A stretch of 64,000 bases of DNA, from assembly GCA_965247525.1 (NCBI GenBank), contig OZ252015.1:1860001-1924000 (forward strand). The letters are read 5' to 3'. Of this stretch, positions 34,141 to 41,314 are shown one piece after another (within the stretch, counting starts at the first letter, position 1; each line of letters begins with the position of its first letter). Source of the DNA: JAZKID01 sp965247525 (lineage in GTDB: Bacteria; Pseudomonadota; Alphaproteobacteria; Rhizobiales; UBA4765). The notes under the pieces are model-generated. The model did not search any database, was not told the DNA's origin, and was given only the letters and a program-made list of their open reading frames with translations. The translations under genes and the position numbers were made by a program.

Positions 34141-34467
34141 TTAGGGTAAATATTTAAGCCTTGGCGGTGGTTCAGAAAGTCTAGGTGGGAGCTGCCTTAA
34201 TTTTCTGGGTTTCTGATGGGGCTTAGCTTTTTTACCACGCTGTAAAACTTTCCAGCCAAGATCAGTTACGCGGTAGCAGTGCCCAAAATCTTTGTAACGC
34301 GTATTTTCCCCTCGTTCCAACAATCCTAGCTCAAACAATTTTTGTGTAATAGTTTTGCCCACACCAGGATGTTTTGCAGTGGGTTCGAAGTCTGAGAACG
34401 CAGATCGGTATGAGTCAAGGCCTTTCCAATAGTGCCCTATTAGATCGTCCCATTCCAGATTGAACAT
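34141..34467 (-). CDS. Small winged-helix-like protein upstream of the TIR gene
   Basis: A 108-residue protein. Residues about 35-80 (KTITQKLFELGLLERGENTRYKDF, then YRVTDLGWKVLQRG) look like the recognition helix and wing of a winged-helix domain. A basic, Pro-rich tail (about 80-108) could contact nucleic acid. ATG at 34467 has GGAG five to six bases upstream and is preferred over the ORF start at 34533, which reads into a palindromic repeat. It precedes the TIR gene on the same strand, so it may be its regulator, toxin-partner or sensor; none of these is shown by sequence. Confidence 0.65.
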   Translation of the reverse strand: MFNLEWDDLIGHYWKGLDSYRSAFSDFEPTAKHPGVGKTITQKLFELGLLERGENTRYKDFGHCYRVTDLGWKVLQRGKKAKPHQKPRKLRQLPPRLSEPPPRLKYLP

Positions 34468-34508
34468 AACAGCTCCATTGTCAGAGAATCTAATATAGAA
34501 CTTATAAT

Positions 34509-34594
34509 CGTCATTGCGAGCATAGCGAAGCAATCAATTCTGATCTTTAAAGAATGTAGAATAGATTGCTTCGAGCTTCGCCCTCGCAATGACG
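34509..34594. repeat. Long palindromic intergenic repeat (REP/MITE-like)
   Basis: CGTCATTGCGAGC...GCGAAGCAATC at 34509-34535 is mirrored by GATTGCTTCGAGC...CTCGCAATGACG at 34564-34594, with a nested ATTCT/AGAAT pair in the loop. The motif is a well-known dispersed palindrome seen in many unrelated bacterial genomes. It sits between the divergent winged-helix-like gene and thiO, exactly at the right border of the AT-rich cassette. Confidence 0.85.
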
Positions 34595-34644
34595 GGTTAG
34601 TTATCAGCCATGACAAGCACACGATTCTTCGTTATATCTAGTTT

Positions 34645-35658
34645 ATGAAAATCACCATCATCGGTGCGGGGGTTGCGGGGCTGACGGCAGCGCTGGAGCT
34701 GTCCGCGCATGGTCTGCAGGTTGAAATCGTCGAGCGCGGGACGCGGCTTGGCCTGTTTGCCTGTTCCATGCTGGCGGGCGGTCTGATCAGCCCGTGGTGC
34801 GAGCATGAAACGCTGGAACCTGCCGTCACGCAAATGGGCATCACCTCGCTGAAATGGTGGGACGCGCATTTTGCCGGTCTGGTGAAAAAAGGCAGCCTTG
34901 TGGTTGCGCCGTCGCGCGATGAAGGCGAGCTGATGCGTTTTGCCGCACGCACACGCAATTACTCTTGGCTCAGCAATCGCGAAATTGCTGAAGTCGAGCC
35001 CGACCTTGCAGGGCAGTTTTCAAAAGCCCTGTTTTTTCCAGAAGAGGCGCATCTCGATCCGCGCGCGGCGCTCGCTGATCTTGCAGCGCAACTGAAAAGC
35101 CGCGGCGTTGCCATTCGTTTTGGCGTTGACGGCGCACCGCTTGTTGCATCAGCGCAATCGGGCAATGATATTGTCATCGATTGCCGTGGTCTTGGCGCGC
35201 GCGACCGTTTGAAAGATTTGCGCGGCGTGCGCGGCGAAATGATGGTGGTAAAATCGGCCGATATCCGCATTGATCGCCCCGTGCGCCTGCTACATCCGCG
35301 CTTCCCGTTGTATATCGTGCCGCGCGGCAACGGCGTTTACATGCTGGGCGCGACATCAATTGAATCGGAATCAAAATCGAAAATCACGACGCGCTCGGCC
35401 GTTGAACTTCTGAATGCGGCCTACACGCTGCACCCTGGTTTTGCCGAAGCCGAAATTCTGGAAACGGGCGCGGACTTGCGCCCGGCATTTGCCGATAACC
35501 TGCCGCGTATCACGCGCGAGGGAAATCTTATCAGTATCAATGGGCTCTACCGCCACGGTTTTCTGGCGGCGCCTGCTTTAGCGCAGGAGGCGGCAACGCT
35601 TATTATCGGCACAACAGGGGAAAAAGATGAAGATCTGCGTCAACGGCATCTGGCGTGA
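34645..35658 (+). CDS. thiO: Glycine oxidase ThiO
   Basis: An FAD oxidase (DAAO family) that supplies dehydroglycine for thiazole synthesis in aerobes. The 337-residue protein begins with the dinucleotide-binding motif IGAGVAGLTAALELSAHG and carries the DAAO-family segments AGGLISPWCEHE, ARGVRGEM-like GVRGEMMVV, and a C-terminal INGLYRHGFLAAPALAQE flavin-contact region. The last 32 bases overlap thiS in another frame. It is the first thi gene to the right of the TIR cassette. Confidence 0.93.
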   Translation: MKITIIGAGVAGLTAALELSAHGLQVEIVERGTRLGLFACSMLAGGLISPWCEHETLEPAVTQMGITSLKWWDAHFAGLVKKGSLVVAPSRDEGELMRFAARTRNYSWLSNREIAEVEPDLAGQFSKALFFPEEAHLDPRAALADLAAQLKSRGVAIRFGVDGAPLVASAQSGNDIVIDCRGLGARDRLKDLRGVRGEMMVVKSADIRIDRPVRLLHPRFPLYIVPRGNGVYMLGATSIESESKSKITTRSAVELLNAAYTLHPGFAEAEILETGADLRPAFADNLPRITREGNLISINGLYRHGFLAAPALAQEAATLIIGTTGEKDEDLRQRHLA

Positions 35659-35824
35659 AGCCAGCGCGTCAACTTTAAGTGACGCTCTGAATGAATTTGG
35701 CTATGGCAGCGCAGTTGTTGCAACGGCTGTCAATGGCACATTTGTTGCGACTGCGGCGCGCGCGGCCACCAAGCTCAACGACAATGACAGAATTGAAATC
35801 CTCGCCCCGATGCAGGGTGGGTGA
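35627..35824 (+). CDS. thiS: Sulfur carrier protein ThiS
   Basis: A ubiquitin-like sulfur carrier of thiazole synthesis. It has 65 residues and ends in the required Gly-Gly (PMQGG), whose C terminus is adenylated by ThiF and converted to thiocarboxylate. AGGGGA lies a few bases before the ATG, and the gene begins inside thiO with a 32-base overlap. A hairpin follows 20 bases after the stop, and thiG starts more than 340 bp later, which is unusual because thiS and thiG are normally contiguous. Confidence 0.95.
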   Translation: MKICVNGIWREASASTLSDALNEFGYGSAVVATAVNGTFVATAARAATKLNDNDRIEILAPMQGG

Positions 35825-35844
35825 GAAACGACAGCGCAGCTGAT

Positions 35845-35866
35845 AAAATATGCCGTGGCATATTTT
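35845..35866. terminator. AT-rich hairpin downstream of thiS
   Basis: AAAATATGCC at 35845-35854 and GGCATATTTT at 35857-35866 form a perfect inverted repeat, best drawn as a 9-bp stem with a CGTG loop. It may end or attenuate the thiO-thiS message; there is no long T-run after it, so termination is uncertain. Confidence 0.4.
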
Positions 35867-35872
35867 AAGTTT

Positions 35873-36043
35873 CGAACGCCTCGAGCCCTAGCGAGAGGCC
35901 GGCATCTTTCCTAAGCGCGAACGCCTCGAGCCCTAGCGAGAGGCTGGCATCTTTATTCATCGGCGAAGGGCGGGCTTTTTTTATTTTAAAGTCATTTGCG
36001 CTCTCGCACTCATTGATCGCCTCAAGCTTGAGCCAGAGGCTGG
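35873..36043. repeat. Tandem hairpin repeat between thiS and thiG
   Basis: Two 37-bp units at 35873-35909 and 35918-35954 differ at one base and are offset by 45 bp. A third, degenerate unit lies near 36015-36043. Each unit contains a small self-complementary core (CTCG, eight-base loop, CGAG). The 342 bp between thiS and the thiG start hold nothing else that I can support as a gene; the minus-strand frame across it only mirrors the repeat. Confidence 0.8.
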
Positions 36044-36166
36044 TTTTCATCCAAGCGAACGCCCAAGCCACTGCCAAACACTTTCTTTTCAATTCGGCGC
36101 AACTCTGCCGCGAATAACCTGCCATATTGCTTGGAACGCGCGGCCAACCGTCCTATATCAGTGTCT

Positions 36167-36970
36167 ATGAACCTCTATGGAATCGAGATCGCCTCCCGCC
36201 TGCTGCTGGGCACAGCGCAATATCCATCGCCAGCCATTCTAGCCGATGCGGTAAAAGCGGCAGCGGCTGATGTCGTAACAGTCTCGCTGCGGCGAGAAGG
36301 CGCCGACCATTTAAGCGGGCAGGCGTTCTGGAACCTGATCCGCGACATGGGCTGCAAAGTGCTGCCAAATACGGCGGGCTGCTACAGCGTCAAGGAGGCG
36401 ATGACAACCGCGCAAATGGCGCGCGAGGTTTTTGCCACGCCGTGGATCAAATTAGAGATTATCAACGACGCCGACACGCTCTCGCCCAATCTTTTGGCCA
36501 TTGTCGAAGCGACAAAGCAGTTGCAAGCTGAAGGTTTCAAAGTGTTTCCCTACACAACGGAAGATTTGAGCATTGCCGGAAAGCTTCTCGACGCAGGCTG
36601 CGAAGTCCTGATGCCATGGGGCGCCCCGATTGGTTCCGCACGCGGGCTCAACAATGTGTTTGGCCTGAAAACATTGCGCGCACATTTTCCGCAAGCGGTA
36701 TTGATTGTCGATGCGGGGATGGGCGTTCCCTCGCATGCAGCTGCCGCGATGGAGCTTGGCTATGATGGCGTGTTGCTGAACACAGCCGTTGCCAAAGCGG
36801 CAAACCCTGCACACATGGCGCGCGCTTTTGCCATTGCAGTTGCCGCCGGGCGGCTTGCCCATGCAGCCGGCCCGATTGCGCCGCGCGATATGGCGTCGCC
36901 TTCAACACCGGTTTTGGGTCAGGCAAGCTTGGGGCATTCAGGCTTAAAAGATCTCACCGCCACACGATGA
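36167..36970 (+). CDS. thiG: Thiazole synthase ThiG
   Basis: Builds the thiazole phosphate ring from deoxyxylulose 5-phosphate, dehydroglycine and ThiS-thiocarboxylate. The 267-residue (beta/alpha)8 protein has the family start LYGIEIASRLLLGTAQYPSP, the Schiff-base Lys95 in PWIKLEII, VLMPWGAPIGSARGLNN, and the phosphate-binding VDAGMGVPSHAAAAMELGYDGVLLNTA region (residues about 183-208). ATG at 36167 is chosen because it places the conserved strand at the N terminus; an upstream TTG at 36131 is less likely. The end overlaps thiE by four bases. Confidence 0.95.
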   Translation: MNLYGIEIASRLLLGTAQYPSPAILADAVKAAAADVVTVSLRREGADHLSGQAFWNLIRDMGCKVLPNTAGCYSVKEAMTTAQMAREVFATPWIKLEIINDADTLSPNLLAIVEATKQLQAEGFKVFPYTTEDLSIAGKLLDAGCEVLMPWGAPIGSARGLNNVFGLKTLRAHFPQAVLIVDAGMGVPSHAAAAMELGYDGVLLNTAVAKAANPAHMARAFAIAVAAGRLAHAAGPIAPRDMASPSTPVLGQASLGHSGLKDLTATR

Positions 36971-37575
36971 AAGCGTTTCCGCGGTTTTATCCGATTGCTC
37001 CCTCGGCCTATATGCTGTGCCGGCTTGTCAACGCGGGCGCAAAACTGGTGCAGCTTCGGATCAAAGACAGAGACATGAAAGAGGTGCGTGATGAAATCCG
37101 CGCTTCACAGCTGGTCTGCGACACTATGGGCGCGCAGCTTGTGCTGAACGATTACTGGGAACTCGCGATTGATGAAGGTTGCACTTATGTTCATCTTGGC
37201 CAGAGCGATCTTGAGACAGCAGACCTTGATGCCTTGCGCCGCAATGACGTGAAGCTGGGACTCAGCACGCATTCAGCGCAAGAGCTTGAAAAGGCCTTGG
37301 CCGCAAGACCAGATTACATCGCATTGGGCCCAATTTATCCAACCACTCTGAAAGTGATGCCCTTCGCGCCGCAAGGCGCTGAAATGCTCGGCAAATGGAA
37401 AAAGCAGATCGGCAAAACGCCACTTGTGGCCATTGGCGGCATTACGCTTGCGCGCACGCCGCTCTGTTTCGATGCTGGCGCCGATTGCGTTGCGGTCGTC
37501 AATGATGTCGTCAACGCGCCAAGCCCCGAGCAACAAGTCGAGGCCTATCTGGCGCTAACGGACATTGACGAATGA
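36967..37575 (+). CDS. thiE: Thiamin phosphate synthase ThiE
   Basis: Joins HMP diphosphate and thiazole phosphate to form thiamin phosphate. The 202-residue TIM-barrel protein shows VQLRIKDRD (HMP-PP binding), LVLNDYWELAIDEGCTYVHLGQSD, YIALGPIYPTTLKV and VAIGGIT with the downstream GADCVAVVNDV. The N terminus is somewhat divergent from ThiE of enterics. It overlaps thiG and thiF by four bases each (ATGA junctions). Confidence 0.93.
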   Translation: MKAFPRFYPIAPSAYMLCRLVNAGAKLVQLRIKDRDMKEVRDEIRASQLVCDTMGAQLVLNDYWELAIDEGCTYVHLGQSDLETADLDALRRNDVKLGLSTHSAQELEKALAARPDYIALGPIYPTTLKVMPFAPQGAEMLGKWKKQIGKTPLVAIGGITLARTPLCFDAGADCVAVVNDVVNAPSPEQQVEAYLALTDIDE

Positions 37576-38540
37576 GCCGCTACCAGCGCCAGATGCAGGT
37601 GGCTGGAATTGGACCTGAAGGCCAGTCGCGACTTGGTGCTGCACATCTCCTTGTCATTGGCGCTGGCGGTCTCGGCAGCACAGTTCTGCCTCTTCTCGCG
37701 GGGGCAGGCATCGGCACGCTGACCATAGTCGATCATGACCGGGTTGAGCTGGGCAATCTGCATCGCCAGCCGCTTTATAAAATGGATGACCTTGGCAAGT
37801 CGAAAGCCCTTTGCGCCAAGGCTGCGCTTGCAGGTGCCAATCCTGATATCGACATCCGCGCTATCGATGCAGCGCTGACGCCTGCGAACGCAGCACAGCT
37901 TGTCGATGCGGCAGACCTTGTCATCGATGCCGCCGACAGTTTCGCCGTGACGTATATTTTAAGCGATGAATGCGTGCGTTCGAAAAAACCACTTGTCAGC
38001 GCTTCCGTAATAGGGCTTGGCGGATATGCCGGCCTGTTCTGCGGAGATGGGCCAAGTTACCGCGCGGTTTTCCCGCTTTTCCCCGAGACGGCGCAAAGCT
38101 GCAGCGAGGCTGGGGTGCTGGGAAGTGCGGTGGCCCTTCTGGGCGCATTAGAGGCCCATATGGCGCTTCATTTTATTCTGGCACTAACACCAGCCAAACA
38201 TCATCTCATATCGTTTGACGGGCTCTCTATGGGCTTTGGTGGCTTTGATTTTTCATCTGCGTCTGAGCCTATGTTGAGACTTCCGTTTATTGCCGAAGCG
38301 GATGTCACTGCGGATGATATTATCGTCGATGTGCGCGGGTTTGAAGAAGCGCCAGATTCACCCTTCGCAAATGCTTTACGGGTTTTACCTGATGACATCG
38401 AGTCACTGCGCCCGCAGCTTGATGTTTCAAAGCGTGTGGTGCTCTGCTGCAGAAGCGGTCTGCGCGCCGGGCGTGCCGCACAAAAGCTGCAAAGCACGGG
38501 TATTAAAAATCTGGCGCTGGTGGCGCTCGGTCAGGTTTGA
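37572..38540 (+). CDS. thiF: ThiF/MoeB-type adenylyltransferase with C-terminal rhodanese-like domain
   Basis: Activates the ThiS C terminus by adenylation. Residues about 15-235 form the E1-like domain (GAGGLGSTVLPLLAGAGIG, VDHDRVELGNLHRQPL, VIDAADSF, SCSEAGVLGSAVALLG). Residues about 250-322 form a rhodanese-like domain with IIVDVRGFEEAP and a Cys in VVLCCRSGLRAGRAA that could carry sulfur. The upstream zinc-type cysteine pair of MoeB appears absent (YRAVFP in place of a Cys-containing motif). Position in the thi cluster favours ThiF over MoeB. It overlaps thiE by four bases. Confidence 0.88.
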   Translation: MSRYQRQMQVAGIGPEGQSRLGAAHLLVIGAGGLGSTVLPLLAGAGIGTLTIVDHDRVELGNLHRQPLYKMDDLGKSKALCAKAALAGANPDIDIRAIDAALTPANAAQLVDAADLVIDAADSFAVTYILSDECVRSKKPLVSASVIGLGGYAGLFCGDGPSYRAVFPLFPETAQSCSEAGVLGSAVALLGALEAHMALHFILALTPAKHHLISFDGLSMGFGGFDFSSASEPMLRLPFIAEADVTADDIIVDVRGFEEAPDSPFANALRVLPDDIESLRPQLDVSKRVVLCCRSGLRAGRAAQKLQSTGIKNLALVALGQV

Positions 38541-38646
38541 AATAAAATGTGTCGGGCAAAGCGGGTGCTGTTCCTCGTTTGAAGCTTGGCCGCGCGGCGC
38601 AAATCGTGTCACCACAAGGCCTCTTGTCACGTTTAGGTCTTTGGTT

Positions 38647-39585
38647 GTGCAGCCCGCTACAGGTATCCTTTTCAGAGTTTGCGCCACTTTCGCCGTCAGC
38701 CTAATGGGCTTGCTGATTAAACTTGTCAGCGACATTTATCCAACGGGTGAGCTAGTTTTTTCGCGCTCCTTTTTCGCGATCTTCCCGATCATGGCGATGT
38801 TGTTCGCGCGCAAACAATTTCCCTCAGGGCTCAGCACGAAGCGCCCATTATTGCACCTGACCCGCGCCACCAGCGGCGTCATCTCAATGTTCTGCAGTTT
38901 TGCCGCCCTGATTTTTCTTCCGTTGTCCGATACGACGGCGATTGGATTTGCCGCACCTTTGTTTGGCGTGGTTTTTTCCGTTCTGCTGTTAAATGAAAAA
39001 GTACGTATCTATCGCTGGACGGCGGTTTTTGCGGGTTTTATCGGTGTTCTTCTTATTTTTGTCCCGCATCTTATTGACAGCTTCACCACAACAGCCAGCA
39101 AAGCTGCGCTGATAGGCTCAGTGTTGGCGCTCGTTGCGGCATTGTTATCAGCCTTTTCCATGACAACCGTTCGACGTCTGACATTGACGGAAAAAACACC
39201 CGCCATCGTGTTTTATTTTTCAGTAGGCGCAACTTTGGTGTCATTGGCCACGCTGCCTTTTGGCTGGATTATGCCTACGCCCGTTGATGGGATCATCCTC
39301 ATTTCAATCGGGCTGCTTGGCGGCATTGCGCAGGTTCTGCTCACGCAAAGCTATCGCTATGCCGACGCGTCGCTTGTCGCGCCCTTCGATTATCTGGCGT
39401 TGTTCTGGGCCATTGTTTTTGGCTGGCTTGTGTTTTCAGATGTGCCGAGCTGGCAAATGCTGACGGGTGGCGGCATTGTCATTATCGCCGGAATTTTCGT
39501 GATTTACCGCGAGCATTATCATGCCGTCCGTGCGCGGCAGGAGCGGACATTGCTGACACTGAAAGCATCAAGGGTTGAAGCATGA
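38647..39585 (+). CDS. EamA/DMT-family membrane transporter coupled to thiD
   Basis: A ten-helix drug/metabolite transporter with two EamA repeats, about 312 residues if it starts at GTG 38647. Helix 1 is GILFRVCATFAVSLMGLLIKLV, and the repeat-2 start is near LIGSVLALVAALLSAFSM. GTG 38647 is chosen because AGG lies about nine bases upstream and it leaves a full first helix; the frame stays open further upstream into the thiF 3' end, but that part is not coding-like. The stop overlaps the thiD ATG (ATGA), so the transporter and thiD are translationally coupled, making a thiamin-related substrate plausible but unproven. Confidence 0.82.
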   Translation: MQPATGILFRVCATFAVSLMGLLIKLVSDIYPTGELVFSRSFFAIFPIMAMLFARKQFPSGLSTKRPLLHLTRATSGVISMFCSFAALIFLPLSDTTAIGFAAPLFGVVFSVLLLNEKVRIYRWTAVFAGFIGVLLIFVPHLIDSFTTTASKAALIGSVLALVAALLSAFSMTTVRRLTLTEKTPAIVFYFSVGATLVSLATLPFGWIMPTPVDGIILISIGLLGGIAQVLLTQSYRYADASLVAPFDYLALFWAIVFGWLVFSDVPSWQMLTGGGIVIIAGIFVIYREHYHAVRARQERTLLTLKASRVEA

Positions 39586-40391
39586 CGACGGCGATTGCAC
39601 TGACGATTGCCGGCTCTGACAGTTCAGGCGGCGCCGGAATACAGGCCGACCTGAAAACGTTTTCGGCACTTGGCGTTTATGGAGCCAGTGTCATCACGGC
39701 TGTTACAGCGCAAAATACGCTTGGTGTTCAAAGCGTTTTTGCTCTCCCTGCCGACATCATTACCGCGCAAATTCAATCCGTGCTGGGTGATTTGAATGTT
39801 GGGGCGATCAAAATCGGCATGCTGGCAAATGAAACTATAATTGCAACGGTTTTTGCAGCACTTGAAAACGTTGCTTGTCCGATCGTTTTTGATCCGGTGA
39901 TGGTCGCGCAATCGGGCCACAGCCTGCTGGACAAAAACGCTGTAAATGCGCTTCAGAGCACGCTTATGTTGCGTGCCACGCTCATCACACCGAACTTGCC
40001 TGAAGCTGCTGCGCTGCTTCAGTGCTCACAGGCGAGCACAATTGAAGAAATGGAAACGCAGGCACAAGCTTTGCTCACACGCGGGGCTCAAGCTGTCCTT
40101 TTAAAAGGCGGGCATGGTGATGGTTCAGAAAGTATAGATATTTTCGTACAAGGTAAAAATATTGAACGCCTGACATCGCCGCGTCTGGCGACCAAAAATA
40201 CGCATGGAACAGGGTGCTCGCTCAGCTCTGCAATCGCCGCGCATGTTTCAAAGGGCATGTCTTTGGTCGATGCCGTGCGGGTCTCAAAAAAATGGATTAC
40301 GGCTGCAATCGCTGCCGCCGACCAGATTGATATTGGCAAAGGGGCAGGGCCTGTCCACCATTTTCATGAATTTTGGGACGGGCGTAACTAG
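39582..40391 (+). CDS. thiD: Hydroxymethylpyrimidine/phosphomethylpyrimidine kinase
   Basis: Phosphorylates HMP and HMP phosphate to HMP diphosphate, the substrate of ThiE. The 269-residue ribokinase-fold protein starts with TIAGSDSSGGAGIQADLKTF (family signature), contains GAIKIGMLAN, PVMVAQSGHSLLD, ITPNLPEA, LLKGGHGDG and the catalytic loop TKNTHGTGCSLSSAIAAH with the Asp/Gly anion hole region. It is a stand-alone ThiD without a fused ThiE. The end overlaps the 3' end of the convergent FAH-family gene by four bases. Confidence 0.95.
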   Translation: MTTAIALTIAGSDSSGGAGIQADLKTFSALGVYGASVITAVTAQNTLGVQSVFALPADIITAQIQSVLGDLNVGAIKIGMLANETIIATVFAALENVACPIVFDPVMVAQSGHSLLDKNAVNALQSTLMLRATLITPNLPEAAALLQCSQASTIEEMETQAQALLTRGAQAVLLKGGHGDGSESIDIFVQGKNIERLTSPRLATKNTHGTGCSLSSAIAAHVSKGMSLVDAVRVSKKWITAAIAAADQIDIGKGAGPVHHFHEFWDGRN

Positions 40392-41245
40392 TCGATCCAG
40401 GCAAGGATTTTTTGCTCATGCGCACCAAGCCCATCGATTCCGAGTTTGACGCGGTCGCCTTTTTTAAGAACGACTTGCGGGTCAAGCTGAAAGCCACTGC
40501 CGAAAGGGGCGCCCACTGAAATAATATCGCCGGGTTCAAGGGCCATATAGCGCGAAACGTAGGAGACAATTTCGGGAATGCTGAACAGCATCGAACTGCT
40601 ATTTGCGGTCTGAACGCGCTTGCCGTTGATCTCGGTCCACATTTCAAGCTTGTGCGGGTCCTGAATTTCATCGGTTGTGACAAGCCATGGGCCAAGAGGC
40701 CCGAACGTCGGCGCGCTTTTGCATTTTACAAGCTGGCCAGCGCCATTTTGCTGCTCTAAGCGTTCTGTCACATCGTTAAAAATGCAATAGCCTGCAATAT
40801 AATCATAAACCTGGTCTTCGCGAAGATGTGAGCCCCTGCGCCCAACAACAACTGCAAGCTCGATTTCCCAGTCCACGTGTTTTGCATCTTTGGGCAGCAT
40901 GATCGGGTCATTGGCGCCGACAATGCAGGAAGGCGCTTTATTGAAAAGCACAGGCTCACCGCGCGCGCCCTTGGCGGTTTCGATATCTTTGTTGGCATGC
41001 TTGGCAAAGCCATTATCAATGCCGATGATATTGCGTGTCTGCCCAACGCAGGCGCCGATGCGGACACTGCCGTCAATTTTCGGCAGCATGTCAAATTCAA
41101 GCTTTGACAACATATCGAGCACATCAGATGTCAGATGGACGCCAGAAAAATCACCCACCAAATGGCTGAGATCGCGAAGCGCACCTTCGTCATCGATTAA
41201 ACCGGGTTTTTCACCGCCATAGGCGCCATAACGAACAAGTTTCAC
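40388..41245 (-). CDS. Fumarylacetoacetate hydrolase (FAH) family enzyme
   Basis: A 285-residue FAH-superfamily protein. The family includes fumarylpyruvate and acylpyruvate hydrolases and related hydratases. Visible are the metal-site stretch DWEIELAVVVGR, the GRRGSHLRED loop, the signature AGYCIFNDVTERLEQ, GPLGPWLVTTDEIQDPHKL and the C-terminal GDIISVGAPFGSG. The start used is GTG at 41245 because a strong GGAGG lies eight bases upstream; a TTG six codons earlier is less likely. The substrate cannot be stated. It is convergent with thiD and likely monocistronic. Confidence 0.88.
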   Translation of the reverse strand: MKLVRYGAYGGEKPGLIDDEGALRDLSHLVGDFSGVHLTSDVLDMLSKLEFDMLPKIDGSVRIGACVGQTRNIIGIDNGFAKHANKDIETAKGARGEPVLFNKAPSCIVGANDPIMLPKDAKHVDWEIELAVVVGRRGSHLREDQVYDYIAGYCIFNDVTERLEQQNGAGQLVKCKSAPTFGPLGPWLVTTDEIQDPHKLEMWTEINGKRVQTANSSSMLFSIPEIVSYVSRYMALEPGDIISVGAPFGSGFQLDPQVVLKKGDRVKLGIDGLGAHEQKILAWID

Positions 41246-41314
41246 GTGAAGCGCCTCCGGCAAATCATCAAAAGCATTTAAGGGATTTTAGCGCGGGGTG
41301 CAATTGCACCGTGC

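Noticed and set aside
34082..34141. 20-residue N-terminal extension of the TIR protein
   Set aside because: The bases carry a repeat remnant and the extension has no ribosome site, while ATG at 34081 does.
35865..36125. Minus-strand 86-aa frame with repeated LSLGLEAF motifs
   Set aside because: It is produced by the 37-bp hairpin repeats, has no ribosome site and no other coding features.
38290..38646. Long N-terminal extension of the EamA transporter
   Set aside because: It overlaps the thiF 3' end in another frame and reads as low-quality Cys/Arg/Ser-rich sequence; GTG at 38647 gives a normal transporter.
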